From NCBI GenBank assembly GCA_027627225.1, contig CM051026.1, positions 3,801,701 through 3,865,700 on the forward strand: 64,000 bases of DNA. Reading direction: 5' to 3'. Positions within the stretch are counted from its first letter, which is position 1. Every line of letters starts with the position of its first letter. The notes under the pieces were generated by a model, which was not told the origin of the DNA, did no database searches, and saw only the letters and a list, made by a program, of their open reading frames with translations. Source of the stretch: Congeria kusceri. Its lineage: Eukaryota > Mollusca > Bivalvia > Myida > Dreissenidae. A program made the translations under genes and the position numbers. Of the stretch, positions 1-12,030 are shown piece after piece.

Positions 1-92
1 AGATGTCACCTGTACATGTGACTTGAACTTGGAAGGACCGCCCTGTGACGAGTGCTTTGATGGCTGCCACCTGCAGCCAAACAGCACCCAAG
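1..92 (+). CDS. EGF-like exon, copy A (partial at window edge)
   Basis: Reading from base 2, the segment encodes a cysteine-rich stretch with the order C-x-C-x8-C-x2-C-x3-C and a central EGPPCDEC motif. This resembles the second half of a laminin- or tenascin-type EGF repeat, normally an extracellular disulphide-bonded module. All five cysteines seen here are intact, unlike copies B and C. The likely exon end is the AAG at 90-92. The following bases are GC rather than GT, so the donor is either the rare GC class or mutated; reading on gives a stop almost at once. The upstream acceptor lies outside the window. The parent gene is not recognised. Exon status is inferred from similarity to two paralogous copies in this window. 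Confidence 0.4.
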
Positions 93-754
93 GCTAGTAG
101 AATATGAGAACTTTTATATGCAATATCTAACAGTATATTCACACACTTTTTCAGGGATGGCGAACTCTCGTATTGCCTTTTGTTTGTTTTTGGCAAATGA
201 TTTGTGCTGATTTTCTGTACTGTACAGAATTTATAAGTAATTGTGGCAAGCTGGGCAATACGGACAATTGATTGCGCAATCCCTGTTTCTATAGCTGTGA
301 ACGAACTAAAAACCCTGAGTGGGATGATTCTATTTCAATCAGGGTATAGGAAGATAAAAATTAGGTTATCATTCCCTGTATCAGGGCATCACATGAACAA
401 TCTCATGTATAAAATCACCTGACAGTGAGAGTAAAGGTTCAATGTAAGAATCACAGGACGTCTAGGATCAACGTCCACAATGATTGTGAAAATGTCGGAG
501 GTCAGATTAATGACGCAAAATATTTATCTTAAAGTTAGATAGTGATGATACGGGTGTAAACTAGTCATCTGTGTACTAAATAAAGCAGATTCTGGACTGT
601 GATTTTCGATATATCAGCATGAAATGACCGATGTATGTCACAGGTATGATTTTAATGAAGGGCCATTAAACTTTATTCCTAAGGCTATGTATCATTTCAT
701 TCATACATTTCGAATGAAAGATTAAAATGTGTTATGTTATGTTGGTCTAGGGAC

Positions 755-1867
755 GTGTTCCCAGATTGGAAAATTGACAAATTTCAAAATTTTGTCATAG
801 AGCCCAAAAAGAAAAAATACATTATATATATAATCAAGCAATATAGCACTATAGATTTTTTTTTAGCTCAACTTTACAAAGGATGGGCAAGCTATTTAAC
901 TCGCGTCGGCGTCCGAGCTAGGTAAAAGTTTTTTGGTAAACTAGTTTATCAGGAATGGCTTGAGAGATTTCATTCAAACTAAGAGCACTTATTCCCTGTA
1001 TTAAACTGAACTCATATGCCAAGTTTGGTAACTCTAGTTTGACATTTGTCAAAATTATGGGCCTTTTTACACTTAGAAATTTCACATATAAGCTATATGG
1101 ACAGGTTTAAGTTTTTCAGTAGGCTAATTTCTCAACTTTTTGTTTCCGCTCTCTAACTCGAGAATGAAATTATGCTATTGTAATGAAACTTAAAACATAG
1201 ATATCTTATGGGATTGCATATGGGGTCGGTTGGATCAAGATCAAGGTCACTGTTACTAAAAATAGAAAAATTGTTTTCCGCTCAATAATTTGAACACGCA
1301 TTGAGATATTTTAATGAAACTTTATAAATATATACCCTATGTTGAGAATTCGCTTGCGATCGCATATGGGTTGGGTGGGTTCAAGGCCACTGTAACTAAC
1401 AATTGAAACGCTTTTAGCTCAATAACTTGAGAATGCATTGAGATATTTGTATTAAACTTTATACATGCATGCCTTATAGCGAGACCTCCCTTGGGATTAC
1501 ATATGGGGTGGGTGGGGTCAAGGTCACTGTTACTAAAAATAGACAAACGGTTTCTGCTCAATAACTTGAGAACGCATTGAGATATTTAAATGAAACTTAA
1601 TACAGACATACCTTATATTGAGACCTCACTTGCGATTGCGTATAGGGTCAGGGTCAAGGTCGCTGATACTAAAATAGAAAAAGTGGTTAGACCGATTTTT
1701 GATCGCAGCGGTCCTAGGTTTGAGTCGAAGGCAAATCTTTTAATTATTCTTTTTTCTTTTTTTTTATATTATATTTGTTTTTGGTTGGTCCATCTGCTTA
1801 ATGTTTTGCAGTTTTTATATTAAACGTCATTTTTCAAAAATGAGAAAACATGTGAAAAATCCCTTTA
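755..1867 (+). repeat. GGTCA-type tandem repeat inserted in segment A
   Basis: Degenerate units of about 120-145 bp each contain an 'ATAACTTGAGAACGCATTGAG' type stretch, a 'GGGGTCAAGGTCACTGTTAC' type stretch and 'ACTAAAAATAGAAAAA'. The same unit family recurs at 14.9-16.3, 18.5-19.4, 34.6-35.1 and 61.6-61.8 kb. The first part (about 880-1140) instead resembles 61.0-61.5 kb. The insertion limits come from comparison with segment C, which lacks it. Confidence 0.6.
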
Positions 1868-2647
1868 GAATGCATAGCACATCCTGACCACCTCATTACT
1901 AATTCTATTAAAAACCTTAGCACTGCAAAATTTTGCGATAATGTTTAAGGCAGAATATGAAGACAATGTGTTGTATTCACATCGGTTGTTCATAGATATT
2001 AGTAAGAAATTGTAAGTGAAACACATATCAGAACATTTAAAGTTTTATATATCATTACAATAATACAGAATTGAAAAGTCAAATATGAAAATGGTCCCTT
2101 TAACTGACAGTCACATGCTACTTTATATATGTGTCACCTTATTAGGACAATTATCTTTCTATATCTCAATAACTAAGTGATTTAAAACTTGTTCAAAAGT
2201 GTTTATATTAGAAATGGTGATGCAGACAGATACAGTCCAAACTTGTTTGATTAGTTGACGTGTTCTAAATTCATATCAATAGATACATTTACTTGTGCAC
2301 GAACAATTTAGGCCTCTCCTGAAATTAGGTAATCTTGCTCTGAAAGGCTTTTCTTATGCGCATGTGTACCGAAAGAATTTTACTCTCGGAGCCTATATTC
2401 TGGCTGATTGATTGACATTGTATTTTCACATACCAGACAATTTATTTTGAGCTATTTAATCACAAAATACCAGCTGAGAGCATTTCCATATAATATTGCT
2501 TACCTGTATATTAAATGGACTGAACTCCAGATGGTCCAATCGTAAAAACGAAATAAAATTGTCAACAATACATGATTTTCTTAAATAATTGTATAGAACC
2601 CATTTAAAATTTGACACATATTTTTTATTTACTTGAAAAACAATGAT

Positions 2648-3368
2648 TATACCCCCACAAACGAAGTTTTGGGGGGGGGGGGGGGGGGGTATATAGGAGT
2701 GAGCTTGTCGGTCTTTTGGTTTTTGGTTTCCGGATGATAACTCAAGAACGGCTTGACATATTCAAATAATTTTTGGTACATATGTGTCACATCATACAAT
2801 ACAGTTTTAAAATTCCCTAAAAACATGATTTTTTTACGATAACTCAAGAATGGCTTGACATATTCAAATAATTCTTGGTATACATGTGAAGCGTCAGAAA
2901 ATACGGGTCAAGTTCGAATTTGGTTACAAACCACTAAATTTTGACAGAGTTATGGCCCTTTATTTGACTTAAATTCCCTAAAAACATGGTTTCCTGACGA
3001 TAACTCAACAATGACTTGACATATTTAAATAATTATTGGTACACATGTGTAGCATCATAAAATACAGGTCAAGTTCGACTTTGGTTACAAACCACTAAAT
3101 TTTGACACAGTTATGGCCCCCTATTTGATTAAATTCCCGAAAAACATGGACAGTAACTCATGAAAGGATATTAAACTTATTTTTGGTACTTAGGTGTAAC
3201 ATCATAAAATACAGATCAGGTTTAACTTGGTTACAAACCACAAAATGTTGACAGAGTTATGGCTCTAATTGGATTTTTTTTTTTTAAGTACACTGTTGAC
3301 CATTCTCTGTCCATTTCTTTCGAATGGATGCCATAATTTTGTGACAAGGCCATATTGTGGGGGTATAT
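2648..3368. repeat. Dispersed repeat with inverted ends and a poly-G tract
   Basis: The left end reads ATACCCCCACAAACGAAG and the right end TTGTGGGGGTATAT, an inverted pair. A run of about 18 G residues sits at 2672-2689. Inside are three degenerate direct repeats of an 'AACTCAAGAATGGCTTGACA' type motif. No coding potential is seen. Mobile origin is inferred only from the ends. Confidence 0.5.
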
Positions 3369-4640
3369 CCGTCACTCGTGACAATTCCAGTAAGTCCCAA
3401 ACCGGTGTTTCACCGGAGGGGACTATAGGTTTGCCTCCGTCCGTCCGTCAGTCAGTCCGTCTGCAAAATATTGTTCATGCGATAACTCAAAAAGTACTGA
3501 AGATACCTCGATGAAACTTGGTATACATATGAACGGCAATGTGAGTATTATGCATGACCTTTGTTTTACCAGAGGTCAAAGGTCACTTGACTTACTAAAA
3601 ATAGAAATAAACAAAAACAAACTGAATCCTGCTATAACTCAAAAAGTACTGAAGATATTTTGATGAAACTTGGTATACATATAAATGGCAATGTGAGGAT
3701 TATGCAGGACTTTTATTTTTCACCAGAGATTAAAGGTCACGTGACTGTTACTAAAATAGAAATAAACTAAATACTGTTATAATTCGAAAAGTACATAAGG
3801 TATGACAATGAAACTTGGTACAAAGATTGAACTACAGGTTTGCCATCGGTCTGTGTGTCTCTCTATCTGTTCGTCCGTATATTTGTCCGTCCGTCTGTCT
3901 GTCCGTCCCCAAAACCTGGTTCCTGCAATAATTAAAAAAGTACTGAACTTATTTCGATGAAACTGGGTATACATATAAACATCATTGTGGCAATGTGAGT
4001 ATTATGCACGACGTTTTCGTTTCACCAGAGGATAAAGGTCACCTGACTGTTACTAAAAATAAAAATAAACTAGATACTGTTATAATTTCGAAATGGACAT
4101 AAGATATTACCATGAAATTTGTTACACATCGGTTTGCCATCTGTCTGTGTGTCATTCTGTCTTTTGTCTGTATGTCTGTCTATCCGTCCGTCCCTCAAAC
4201 CTGGATCCTGTGATAACTCAGAAAGTACTGAAGACACTTTGATGAAACTTTGTATACATAGCAACAGCACTGTGAGAATTACGCACGACCTTTTATATTT
4301 CACCAGAGGTCAAAGGGCACGTGACTGTTATTTAAAATAGAAATAAACTTAATACTGTAATAATTCTAAAAGAACATAACATATGATCATGAAACTTGGT
4401 ACACAGAATGGACTATATAATAGCCCTCTGTCAGTTAAGTTCTGCAATAACTCAAAAAGTAACTCGAATGCCTGGCCGATGTTACTAAAATAGAAAAAAA
4501 CAACAACTTAATACTGCAGTGACAAAAAGGATTTAAATATGAAACTTTGTACATCTACATATAAAGGGCAATTTGACAGTATTGCACAATGTTTAATTAG
4601 CAGGGGTTTTCACCGGTAGCGGACTCTTGTATTGCTTGCA
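3369..4640. repeat. Tandem repeat of about 250-bp degenerate units with 'TTTCACCGG' ends
   Basis: Units contain 'AAAAAGTACTGAAGATA', 'GATGAAACTTGGTATACATA', 'ACCAGAGGTCAAAGGTCAC' and 'CCGTCCGTC' tracts, and recur about four to five times with 5-20 percent divergence by eye. The block opens near GTGTTTCACCGGAGGGGAC and closes near TTTTCACCGGTAGCGGACTC, so both ends carry the same motif. No long open frame is present. Confidence 0.6.
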
Positions 4641-4804
4641 ATACTAACAATGCCTTGTTGTAAATATTTCTAACTGGTATTTCCTTTCTTGATTCAGTAA
4701 AATAATGTATCCATATGTTAACATTATACACGTTTATATGCTAAATGTGTAATGTAATCAGACATACTAAAAATGCAGAATGTTTTTAATTTTTTTATAT
4801 ATTG

Positions 4805-5769
4805 TAGGGATGGGACAAAATATTCGAATATTCGAATATTGGATAATATTAGAATATAAAAAACGAATACGAATATTCGATTTACTTATTTATTTAAAGA
4901 ACAAAATTTCTTTAAAAAATCATGATTTTTTCGCAGTTTGATTGCAAAGTTAACATGAATTCCAGTCGTATTTCCTGCCTAGCAGGTGGGCGGGGGCAGT
5001 GTAACGTTTTTACAACACGTGCTAAACATGTCCTATTAACGACAATTGATAATTGGCAGGGAGGCCACATCTGTACAAGGGCCGCGAGTTAACAGTTTGT
5101 AGGAGGCGCGAATGTGAGGCATTGTATCCACAAATAACAAAACTGGGCCATGTTGTGATAAAGGTTTCACAGTTTGCACAAGGCGTACATTGTTGTTTAT
5201 TGTCCTTAAGTGACATCTATAGGGTTAACTTGTTTACAGTAAATTACAATTACTCTCTAAGTAAACCAATCAAAATGAATCCATTATCAGCAAATCAATT
5301 TCTTTAACAAAATTAGCATGATTTGGTCAATCTTACTATAAGTCACTTGTAAATTATTCAACACCGTATATTATACAACCATGCCACCATCATGTGCTTG
5401 GAAGTACTTTATGCGGTCATTAGACAAAACCCAGGCAACGTGTAATCTGCACAGCAGATACAAGCGTCATGGTTCTGAAAAATAAAACGGAGCGATTAAC
5501 AAATTCATCAACAATACATTTAAAATATCTTACATTTCATTTTCTTTATATTTGCCTAACACTCATAAAGTTATATAGCTCATTTACCTCTGAAACAAGG
5601 TAAAACAACTAAGTACACATAGTATACATATTTCGGATAGGTAAATATTCTGACAGGGTGCCATATATAGTAGTATATATAGTAGTATTTACAAAATGAA
5701 TAATCAAATATATTTGAATACCTAGAATGAATATTCAAATATTGATTTCAGTATTCGGTCCCATCCCTA
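4805..5769. mobile_element. hAT-type DNA transposon, internally deleted
   Basis: The element starts TAGGGATGGGAC and ends GTCCCATCCCTA, a perfect 12-bp terminal inverted repeat. It is flanked by an exact 8-bp direct repeat, ATATATTG, at 4797-4804 and 5770-5777. Eight-base target duplications are the hallmark of the hAT superfamily. Subterminal sequence is rich in GAATATTCG palindromes. At 965 bp it is too short for a full transposase of 600 or more residues. A BED-finger-like remnant lies inside (5381-5485). It is best read as a non-autonomous deletion derivative. Confidence 0.88.
5381..5485 (+). pseudogene. BED-type zinc finger remnant of a hAT transposase
   Basis: A 34-codon frame opens with ATG and contains SCAWKYFM, then KTQATCNLH, then KRHG. 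This matches the layout of BED fingers: an aromatic W-x-Y-F core, then C-x2-C, then a distal H. Here the second zinc-binding cysteine appears as histidine (CNLH) and a stop follows soon after, so the domain is truncated. In autonomous hAT elements this DNA-binding finger sits at the N-terminus, ahead of the DDE catalytic and dimerisation regions, neither of which is seen here. The position inside a clean hAT element strengthens the reading. The alternative is chance resemblance in a short frame. Confidence 0.55.
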
Positions 5770-6002
5770 ATATATTGGTATTAAAAATGCCAAAAAGTGC
5801 TTTGTACAAGTATATGTGATTGGTTATCATATTGCCTCAAAACCATGATGAGAAAGGCCTCTTTACGGAGATCCCAACACAAGAATCATTGATAAGATAG
5901 TATAATTGAAATATCAGAAAATATTGAATAATAGTGAAATAATAATATTGAAACAAGAACATTTCCTTGCAATATATATTCCTGTTTATTTTAATGTACT
6001 GT

Positions 6003-7372
6003 CAGTGTTTTTTTTATGGCCATTTTGGGGCCGATATTCGGCTCCATTCCCCTCCCAAAAACGTATATATTTTTCCGCTATTTTTCACTAAAAATTCATC
6101 TCCAGAAGTTAAAAAAAAACACTGCAAAATGCAAAAATAAACACGATAAACACGCAAAGGTAATCAAGAAAATAATGAGTGCCGTGGTTTAAACGCGTAT
6201 ACGCGAGTGGCTTCCCTTGTTTGTCTAGACGCTTGGTTTATGTGCATATCCTACAAGCAATGCAAGCGGTTCATCTTTTAAAGTTCGTGTAGAAGCTTCG
6301 CTTATCCAGTTATAAAGCGATGCAAGCGTCTCGTCAACATTGACAAATCTACAGAATATCGCACAACGCGAAATTTTACAAAAAGAAAATAGATTAAAAA
6401 AACACGGACGGGTGCAAAAAAATAGACTTTCTGTTCAAGCAGTCAGCACTGCAACAAACTACTTCATGCGCTGTAAATGACCAACTCACGGTAAGATTAT
6501 GCAAAATGAACAGTGTGTCCACATTTCAGTGCACGTTCCTGAAACTGTTGAAACAAATCGTTTGAAAGAGATGTTTTAAATGCAGTCTTGATAACGAATA
6601 TAATTAAAATAGTTTTAACATCAAGCTTTGTACTATATTTTAAAATAGTTTTCTGATATTTTCATTTCTTAGGATGACAAGTGTAATGAGCCAGAGTCAC
6701 AGTCTTTTGTGAATACAAACCCAGAGCAACAGTCTGAATAGATAGAATTTGGAAGAATCAAGTATATCTGCATTTTTGAAATAATTGAGTACTGAGTTAT
6801 TATATTGAGTAGGAGGAATTTTGTTTCACTATTTACATTAATTGTATGTTGGAAATAACGAAACTGTAACACATACATTCTATCAATATGCCTACCATAA
6901 TTTTACAACCATGTTTAAAGGATGTAATAAAAATCCTATGGTTATGTGTCACAATAGCTTGCATTGAATTCTCATATTTTCACTATTATATTACTGTATT
7001 ATATCACTTAAACACTGATCAATAACAATTACAAACTGTTTTTCGTTTTAAGTATTGAGTTTTGTCACTCATTAAATTTCTGTTTAATTGAGCAAGATTA
7101 ATGGTGTTTTAGAACTGGGTATTTATGTATGCAAATGCCTTATCGGTTTATCAGATAAAATTAATACTTTGTGTATTCAACTTACTGTAGTGTAATGGAA
7201 AATGTTACAGTGTATTCATATTAACACCTAGATGTGAGAATAAAAATATTGTTATAAATATATTATATAGGAAGGTATTGAATCTGAATTTCCCCTTTTC
7301 GTCAAAAACGACGCGATTTTCCCCTCCTGAAGGGCCCCGCCACCATTCCGCTATAGGTGAAAAAAAACACTG
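6003..7372. mobile_element. DNA transposon with CAGTGTTTTTTTT inverted ends
   Basis: The left end CAGTGTTTTTTTT (6003-6015) mirrors AAAAAAAACACTG (7360-7372), and ACTGT flanks both sides directly (5998-6002 and 7373-7377). Inside the left arm is GGCCATTTTGGGGCC and inside the right arm GGGCCCCGCCACCATTCCG, giving partial further symmetry. CAGTG-starting ends are common in hAT elements. A 5-bp target duplication is shorter than the usual 8, so the superfamily is uncertain. No transposase frame is visible in the 1.37 kb. Confidence 0.65.
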
Positions 7373-7894
7373 ACTGTGTTTTCTCTGAAATAATCATATG
7401 TATAAAAATATGATAAAAAACTACATTAAATTTGATCATCCCTGGTTCATCACTGGAAATTTAAATTGTTTACTTGGGTGGCAGAGGTCTGAGCTCTCAG
7501 AGTGCTCACTGTTTGTTAACCTGTTCGTCTGTTTACAACTTAACGCATTATTATTATTATTTTAGGCGATTTCTAAATGCATAATTGTACTTCTTGACAG
7601 CTGATACATGTATAATGGGAGACAGTTTAAGCGCATATTGGCAAAGAAACAAATATATAACACATTTAAATATTACATAAATTGCATAAAGAGCTTTACA
7701 TAATATACTGTACATTTCTGAATATTCAAAATGTTTTGCGTGTTTGTCTGTTTCTGCAATGATTCTATAAGATCAAGCTTTAAGCTTCACGAGTGGAAAA
7801 TCATGATCGACCATATCAAAGGAGATATAAGTCAAGACTTATCAAAAGTAACAGTGAAAATCAATCATAACAAATTAATTCAGAGGTTAAATGG

Positions 7895-8500
7895 AAGATC
7901 AATCATAACAGGTGAGATCAATCATATTAGGAGAGATCAATCATAACAGGGGAGATCAATCATAACAGGTAAAATCAATCATAACAGGTGATATCAATCA
8001 TAACAGGGGAGATCAATCATAGCAGGGGATATCAATCATAACAGGGGAGATCAATCATTATAGGTGATATCAATCATAACAGTGGAAATCAATCATAACA
8101 GGGGAGATCAATCATAACAGGGGAGATCAATCATAACAGGTAAGATCAATCAACAGGTAAGATCAATCATAACAGGTGATATCAATCATAACAGGGGAGA
8201 TCAGTCATAGCAGGGTAGATCAGTCATAACAGGGGAGATAAATTATAACATGGGAGATCAATCATAATGGAGGAGATCAATCCTATCAGGGGAGATCAGT
8301 CTTAACAGGGTAGACCAATCACAACAGGGGAGATAAATTGTAACATTGGAGATCAATCATAACACAGGAGATCAGTCATAACAGGTGAGATAAATCATAA
8401 AATGGGAAGATCAATTGTAACAGGTGTGATTAAACGCCACAGGTGAGATCAGTCACAACATGTGAGATCAATCATAACATGTGAGATCAATCAATATATA
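7895..8500. repeat. 19-bp tandem array (AGATCAATCATAACAGGGG)
   Basis: About 30 head-to-tail units of the 19-bp consensus. The best-preserved units lie at 7900-8210, with increasing divergence towards 8500 (ATCAGTCATAACAGG and similar). No coding function is indicated. Confidence 0.9.
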
Positions 8501-8616
8501 AGGAAATAATTCGTACCAGTTGAGATCAATTGTAATATGGGAGATAACAGGGTATATACATTATTACAGGGTATACCAGTCACTGTAGGGGAGATTGATA
8601 ATAACAGCTGATATCA

Positions 8617-9575
8617 GTCGTTGAATCATTTATCAGTAAGACTATCTAGATGGTGTAAAGGTATCAGGTCGGGTAACGCTAATATCCCTACTATCGAGGT
8701 TGAATAATTTATCAGTAAGACTATCTAGATGATGTTAAGGTATCAGGTCGGGTAACTCTACTATCCCTACTATCGGGGTTGAATCATTTATCAGTAAGAC
8801 TATCTAGATGGTGTAAAGGTATCAGGTCGGGTAACGCTACTATCCCTACTATCGAGGTTGAATCATTTATCAGTAAGACTATCTAGATGGTGTAAAGGTA
8901 TCAGGTCAGGTAACGCTACTATCCCTACTATCGGGGTTGAATCATTTATCAGTAAGACTATCTAGATGGTGTAAAGGTATTAGTTCGGGTAACGCTACTA
9001 TCCCTACTATCGGGGTTGAATCATTTATCAGTAAGTCTATCGAGATGGTGTAAAGGTATCAGGTCGGGTAACGCTACTATCCCTACTATCGAGGTTGAAT
9101 CATTTATCAGTAAGACTATCTAGATGGTGTTAAGGTATCAGGTCGGGTAACGCTACTATCCCTACTATCGGGGTTGAATCATTTATCAGTAAGACTATCT
9201 AGATGGTGTAAAGGTATCAGGTCGGGTAACGCTACTATCCCTACTATCGGGGTTGAATCATTTATAAGTAAGACTATCTAGATGGTGTAAAGGTATCAGG
9301 TCGGGTAACGCTACTATCCCTACCATCGGGGTTGAATCATTTATCAGTAAGACTATCTAGATGGTGTAAAGGTATCAGGTCAGGTAACGCTACTATTCCT
9401 ACTATCGAGGTTGAATCATTTATCAGTAAGACTATCTAGATGGTGTAAAGGTATCAGTCAGGTAACGCTACTATCGATAGTAGTATCGAGGTTGAATCAT
9501 TTATCAGTAAGACTATCTAGATGGTGTAAAGGTATCAGGTCGGGTAACGCTACTATCCCTACTATCGGGGTTGCA
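8617..9575. repeat. 79-bp tandem array, about 12 units
   Basis: The motif TTGAATCATTTATCAGTAAG recurs at 8621, 8700, 8779, 8858 and onward at 79-bp spacing up to about 9572. Units differ by only a few substitutions, for example CGGGG or CGAGG before TTGAATC. One unit near 9468-9490 has a small inversion-like change, CTATCGATAGTAGTATCG. The 19-bp array ends immediately upstream. Confidence 0.93.
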
Positions 9576-9579
9576 AGTA

Positions 9580-11600
9580 ATTAGGGAAAATCCACCAATG
9601 TTCGGATGAAGGTTGAATGCTTTCAACACGGTGTAATCTGTTACTGTGCGTAAATATTTTTGCAAACAGATGCGTGTTTGTATCAAAGAAAATGACACTT
9701 TAAAGGCCTTTAATCAGGATTTGTTGGCATTTCGAACGGTTGTAGATCATAAAAACCAATCTGATAAAGATGCACTAAAACTACCATAGTTGGGACATTA
9801 CAACTTATGTTGGAACGGCCTATTCCGAGCTTTGGACGCTGTTGTAAACTCTCGGCCTATCCTGCTGAGCGATTTACTTCGGTCTACTTAAAATTAGTTG
9901 TCAGTTTATTGAATAGCAGTGTTGTTGCATATACACACCTCGATGCTAAGACTGTTCACAGGCTAAACTTGTGTTTTCTGCAAATAAGATAATGGAGCAA
10001 AATAGTTCCAAAAATAGGAAATATTAAAATCTAAATACTTCATCATCATCGTCACTGTCATCATCATCGTTGTCGTTTTCATCGTCATCTTCTTCATCAT
10101 TATCAACATCATTATCGTCGTCACCATATCGTCATCTTCATCATCGTCATAATCACCATTAGTAGCAACAGCATCGTCGTCGCCATCATATCCTTGCCGT
10201 TATAGTAGTAATCACTAACAATGTCAGAATTATGACCACATCAACATGATCACCAACATCTCCTACATCATCATCATCTCCATCTTTACAGAGCTCTACT
10301 TTAATGCACTTATTCACAAATATTAAACCCTGAAATCAATAACTGATGTGGCAATTATAAGGGTACGTTTTAATTGATACATACAAGTTTACATGGTTTC
10401 TATTTTTTACAATCTCAACCAAGTGAAGAAGTGTTTTGTCTTGCAATATGTCTGCAAAGCTGTTTGCCAGATAAAACAATGCTTGTATCAAAATATCCAT
10501 GTTTAGTGAAATTTAATGAAAATCTAGCAAGACAGCGACAGCATACAAGATGGTATTCACATTCTCTGTAAGAATTGAAAAAATGTCAGCAATCTTGGGG
10601 TGTTCATATGCTGTTTTGTGTTAATATAAATATAATAATAGTTCATGCATGTCCTCTCGTGTTTGTGTGACAGGTGTTTTTAACCCAAGTTCTCTACCCA
10701 CTAGACATCGAACGATTGACATCATTTGAAACCTAAAAAAGAGAAGTTCTGTTTTCAACAGATATTTTTCATTTATTTATAGAGATCGGGTGTGAGCATT
10801 TCTCATTTGTTGTTTGGTGTGCATATTTAAATAGGACACAATATTACTTCAAATCTTAATAAATGATACATTACATGTAAATATTGCTTGAATTAATTTT
10901 GCCCAATAAATTTGCTTTAAACATTTCACAGTGACTGGGAAAGAATTTTTCCATATGGGTTGATTTCCCATCTCCACCAAAAGCTATGGGCTTTTTCAAA
11001 AATCCATGGGATTTCGTCTGATTTTTTGGGATTTACAGCAATTACATGTACATTAAATTTTGTGTTTCTATCAAGAAAAATGCACCGCGCAGTGGGTCAC
11101 CCTTCCTGTTTGAGGTGTAATAAGCATCTGTTGATATTCATATTTTAGACTTACTTTAATGGATAAAATCTCGCCGCAAATTGACACAAATGTAAACCAG
11201 ACCAAGCATTGTGTATTTTACGTTCAGCGGTTTTCGATTCTTACTCAAAAAATTTGGTGTGACGTAAAATCGCATCGCCGAACATTTCTTTGAGATTGTT
11301 CTCAATTTTATGCGCAAATATCGCTTTTCGCATGGGTTTCCCAGTCACTGATTTCATATTTATTTGAATTCCATGGCTTTGACAGTTTGGAGAATTTGGT
11401 CCGATGCTTGGTGGAATGTCTGAACCGTTGTAAATTCACCATTTTGTATTTAGCATTGTAGTCGAAATAAACACAATAAATTTACCAAGAAAATAATGTT
11501 ATAAACAGCTTAAAAATACCATAAGTTGAGGACTTCAATATATTTATGTTTTCAATTTCAACTTGGCACATTATTACATAAATATATCGGTACTATACAC
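9580..11600. other. Non-genic stretch with an ATC-rich microsatellite
   Basis: 10040-10290 is an impure (ATC/GTC)n microsatellite. The rest is AT-rich unique-looking sequence with no convincing exon, splice pair or RNA gene. Confidence 0.6.
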
Positions 11601-11603
11601 TAA

Positions 11604-11995
11604 GGCCATACCAATTTGATTATATGTTTAGTGTCCCGTGATTTTTTCGGAACCTACCAACCAGGCAGGAAAAAACAATGAGTCGATAAAAAACTTTTTT
11701 CTTTCACAACTTATTAATGGCAGTGGTACAAGCTGAAGCAAATGGTTTCCTGAAAAACTGTAATATACCATCTTCATATTGGGAACCAAATTTAACACAG
11801 TTTTTTAACAGTGTAAATTGATTAGCTGCACACTGTTTTGACGAATATTAGTAAAAACACCTAAATCTTTTTTTCAATTTTGAAATGCTTTCCAACGCGA
11901 TAGTTTACATTGTCAAAAATGTTTGTATTTTTGTTCAGGCATCCAAAAACCTACCAGCCAGAGGACGCTAAACATAGAATCAAATTTGTATGGCC
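11604..11995. mobile_element. PIF/Harbinger-like MITE
   Basis: The left end GGCCATACCAATTTGATTAT and the reverse complement of the right end, GGCCATACAAATTTGATTCT, match over about 28 bases with three mismatches. The element is flanked by TAA on both sides (11601-11603 and 11996-11998). A 3-bp TWA target duplication is characteristic of PIF/Harbinger elements. At 392 bp with no open frame it is non-autonomous. Confidence 0.78.
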
Positions 11996-12030
11996 TAATA
12001 TCTAAGTACAAAACAGTGTGTTCCTAGTAC

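Larger units (their letters stand above)
1..2640 (+). repeat. Paralogous segment A (EGF-exon unit) with a repeat insertion
   Basis: The stretch after the EGF-like exon matches segment C base for base over long runs: compare 105-290 with 16626-16717 plus 19405-19530, 300-720 with 19560-19985, and 1868-2240 with 20004-20330. Relative to segment C, about 1.1 kb (roughly 755-1867) is extra and consists of GGTCA-type tandem repeat. The shared non-coding sequence shows a segmental duplication, not just conserved exons. No complete gene is visible. Confidence 0.65.

Noticed and set aside
2672..2689. G-quadruplex regulatory site
   Set aside because: The G run is part of a repeat end that elsewhere is a shorter CCCCC/GGGGG pair. 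No gene is nearby.
8617..9575. CRISPR array
   Set aside because: Units are contiguous with no unique spacers, and the genome is eukaryotic. The same holds for the other arrays.
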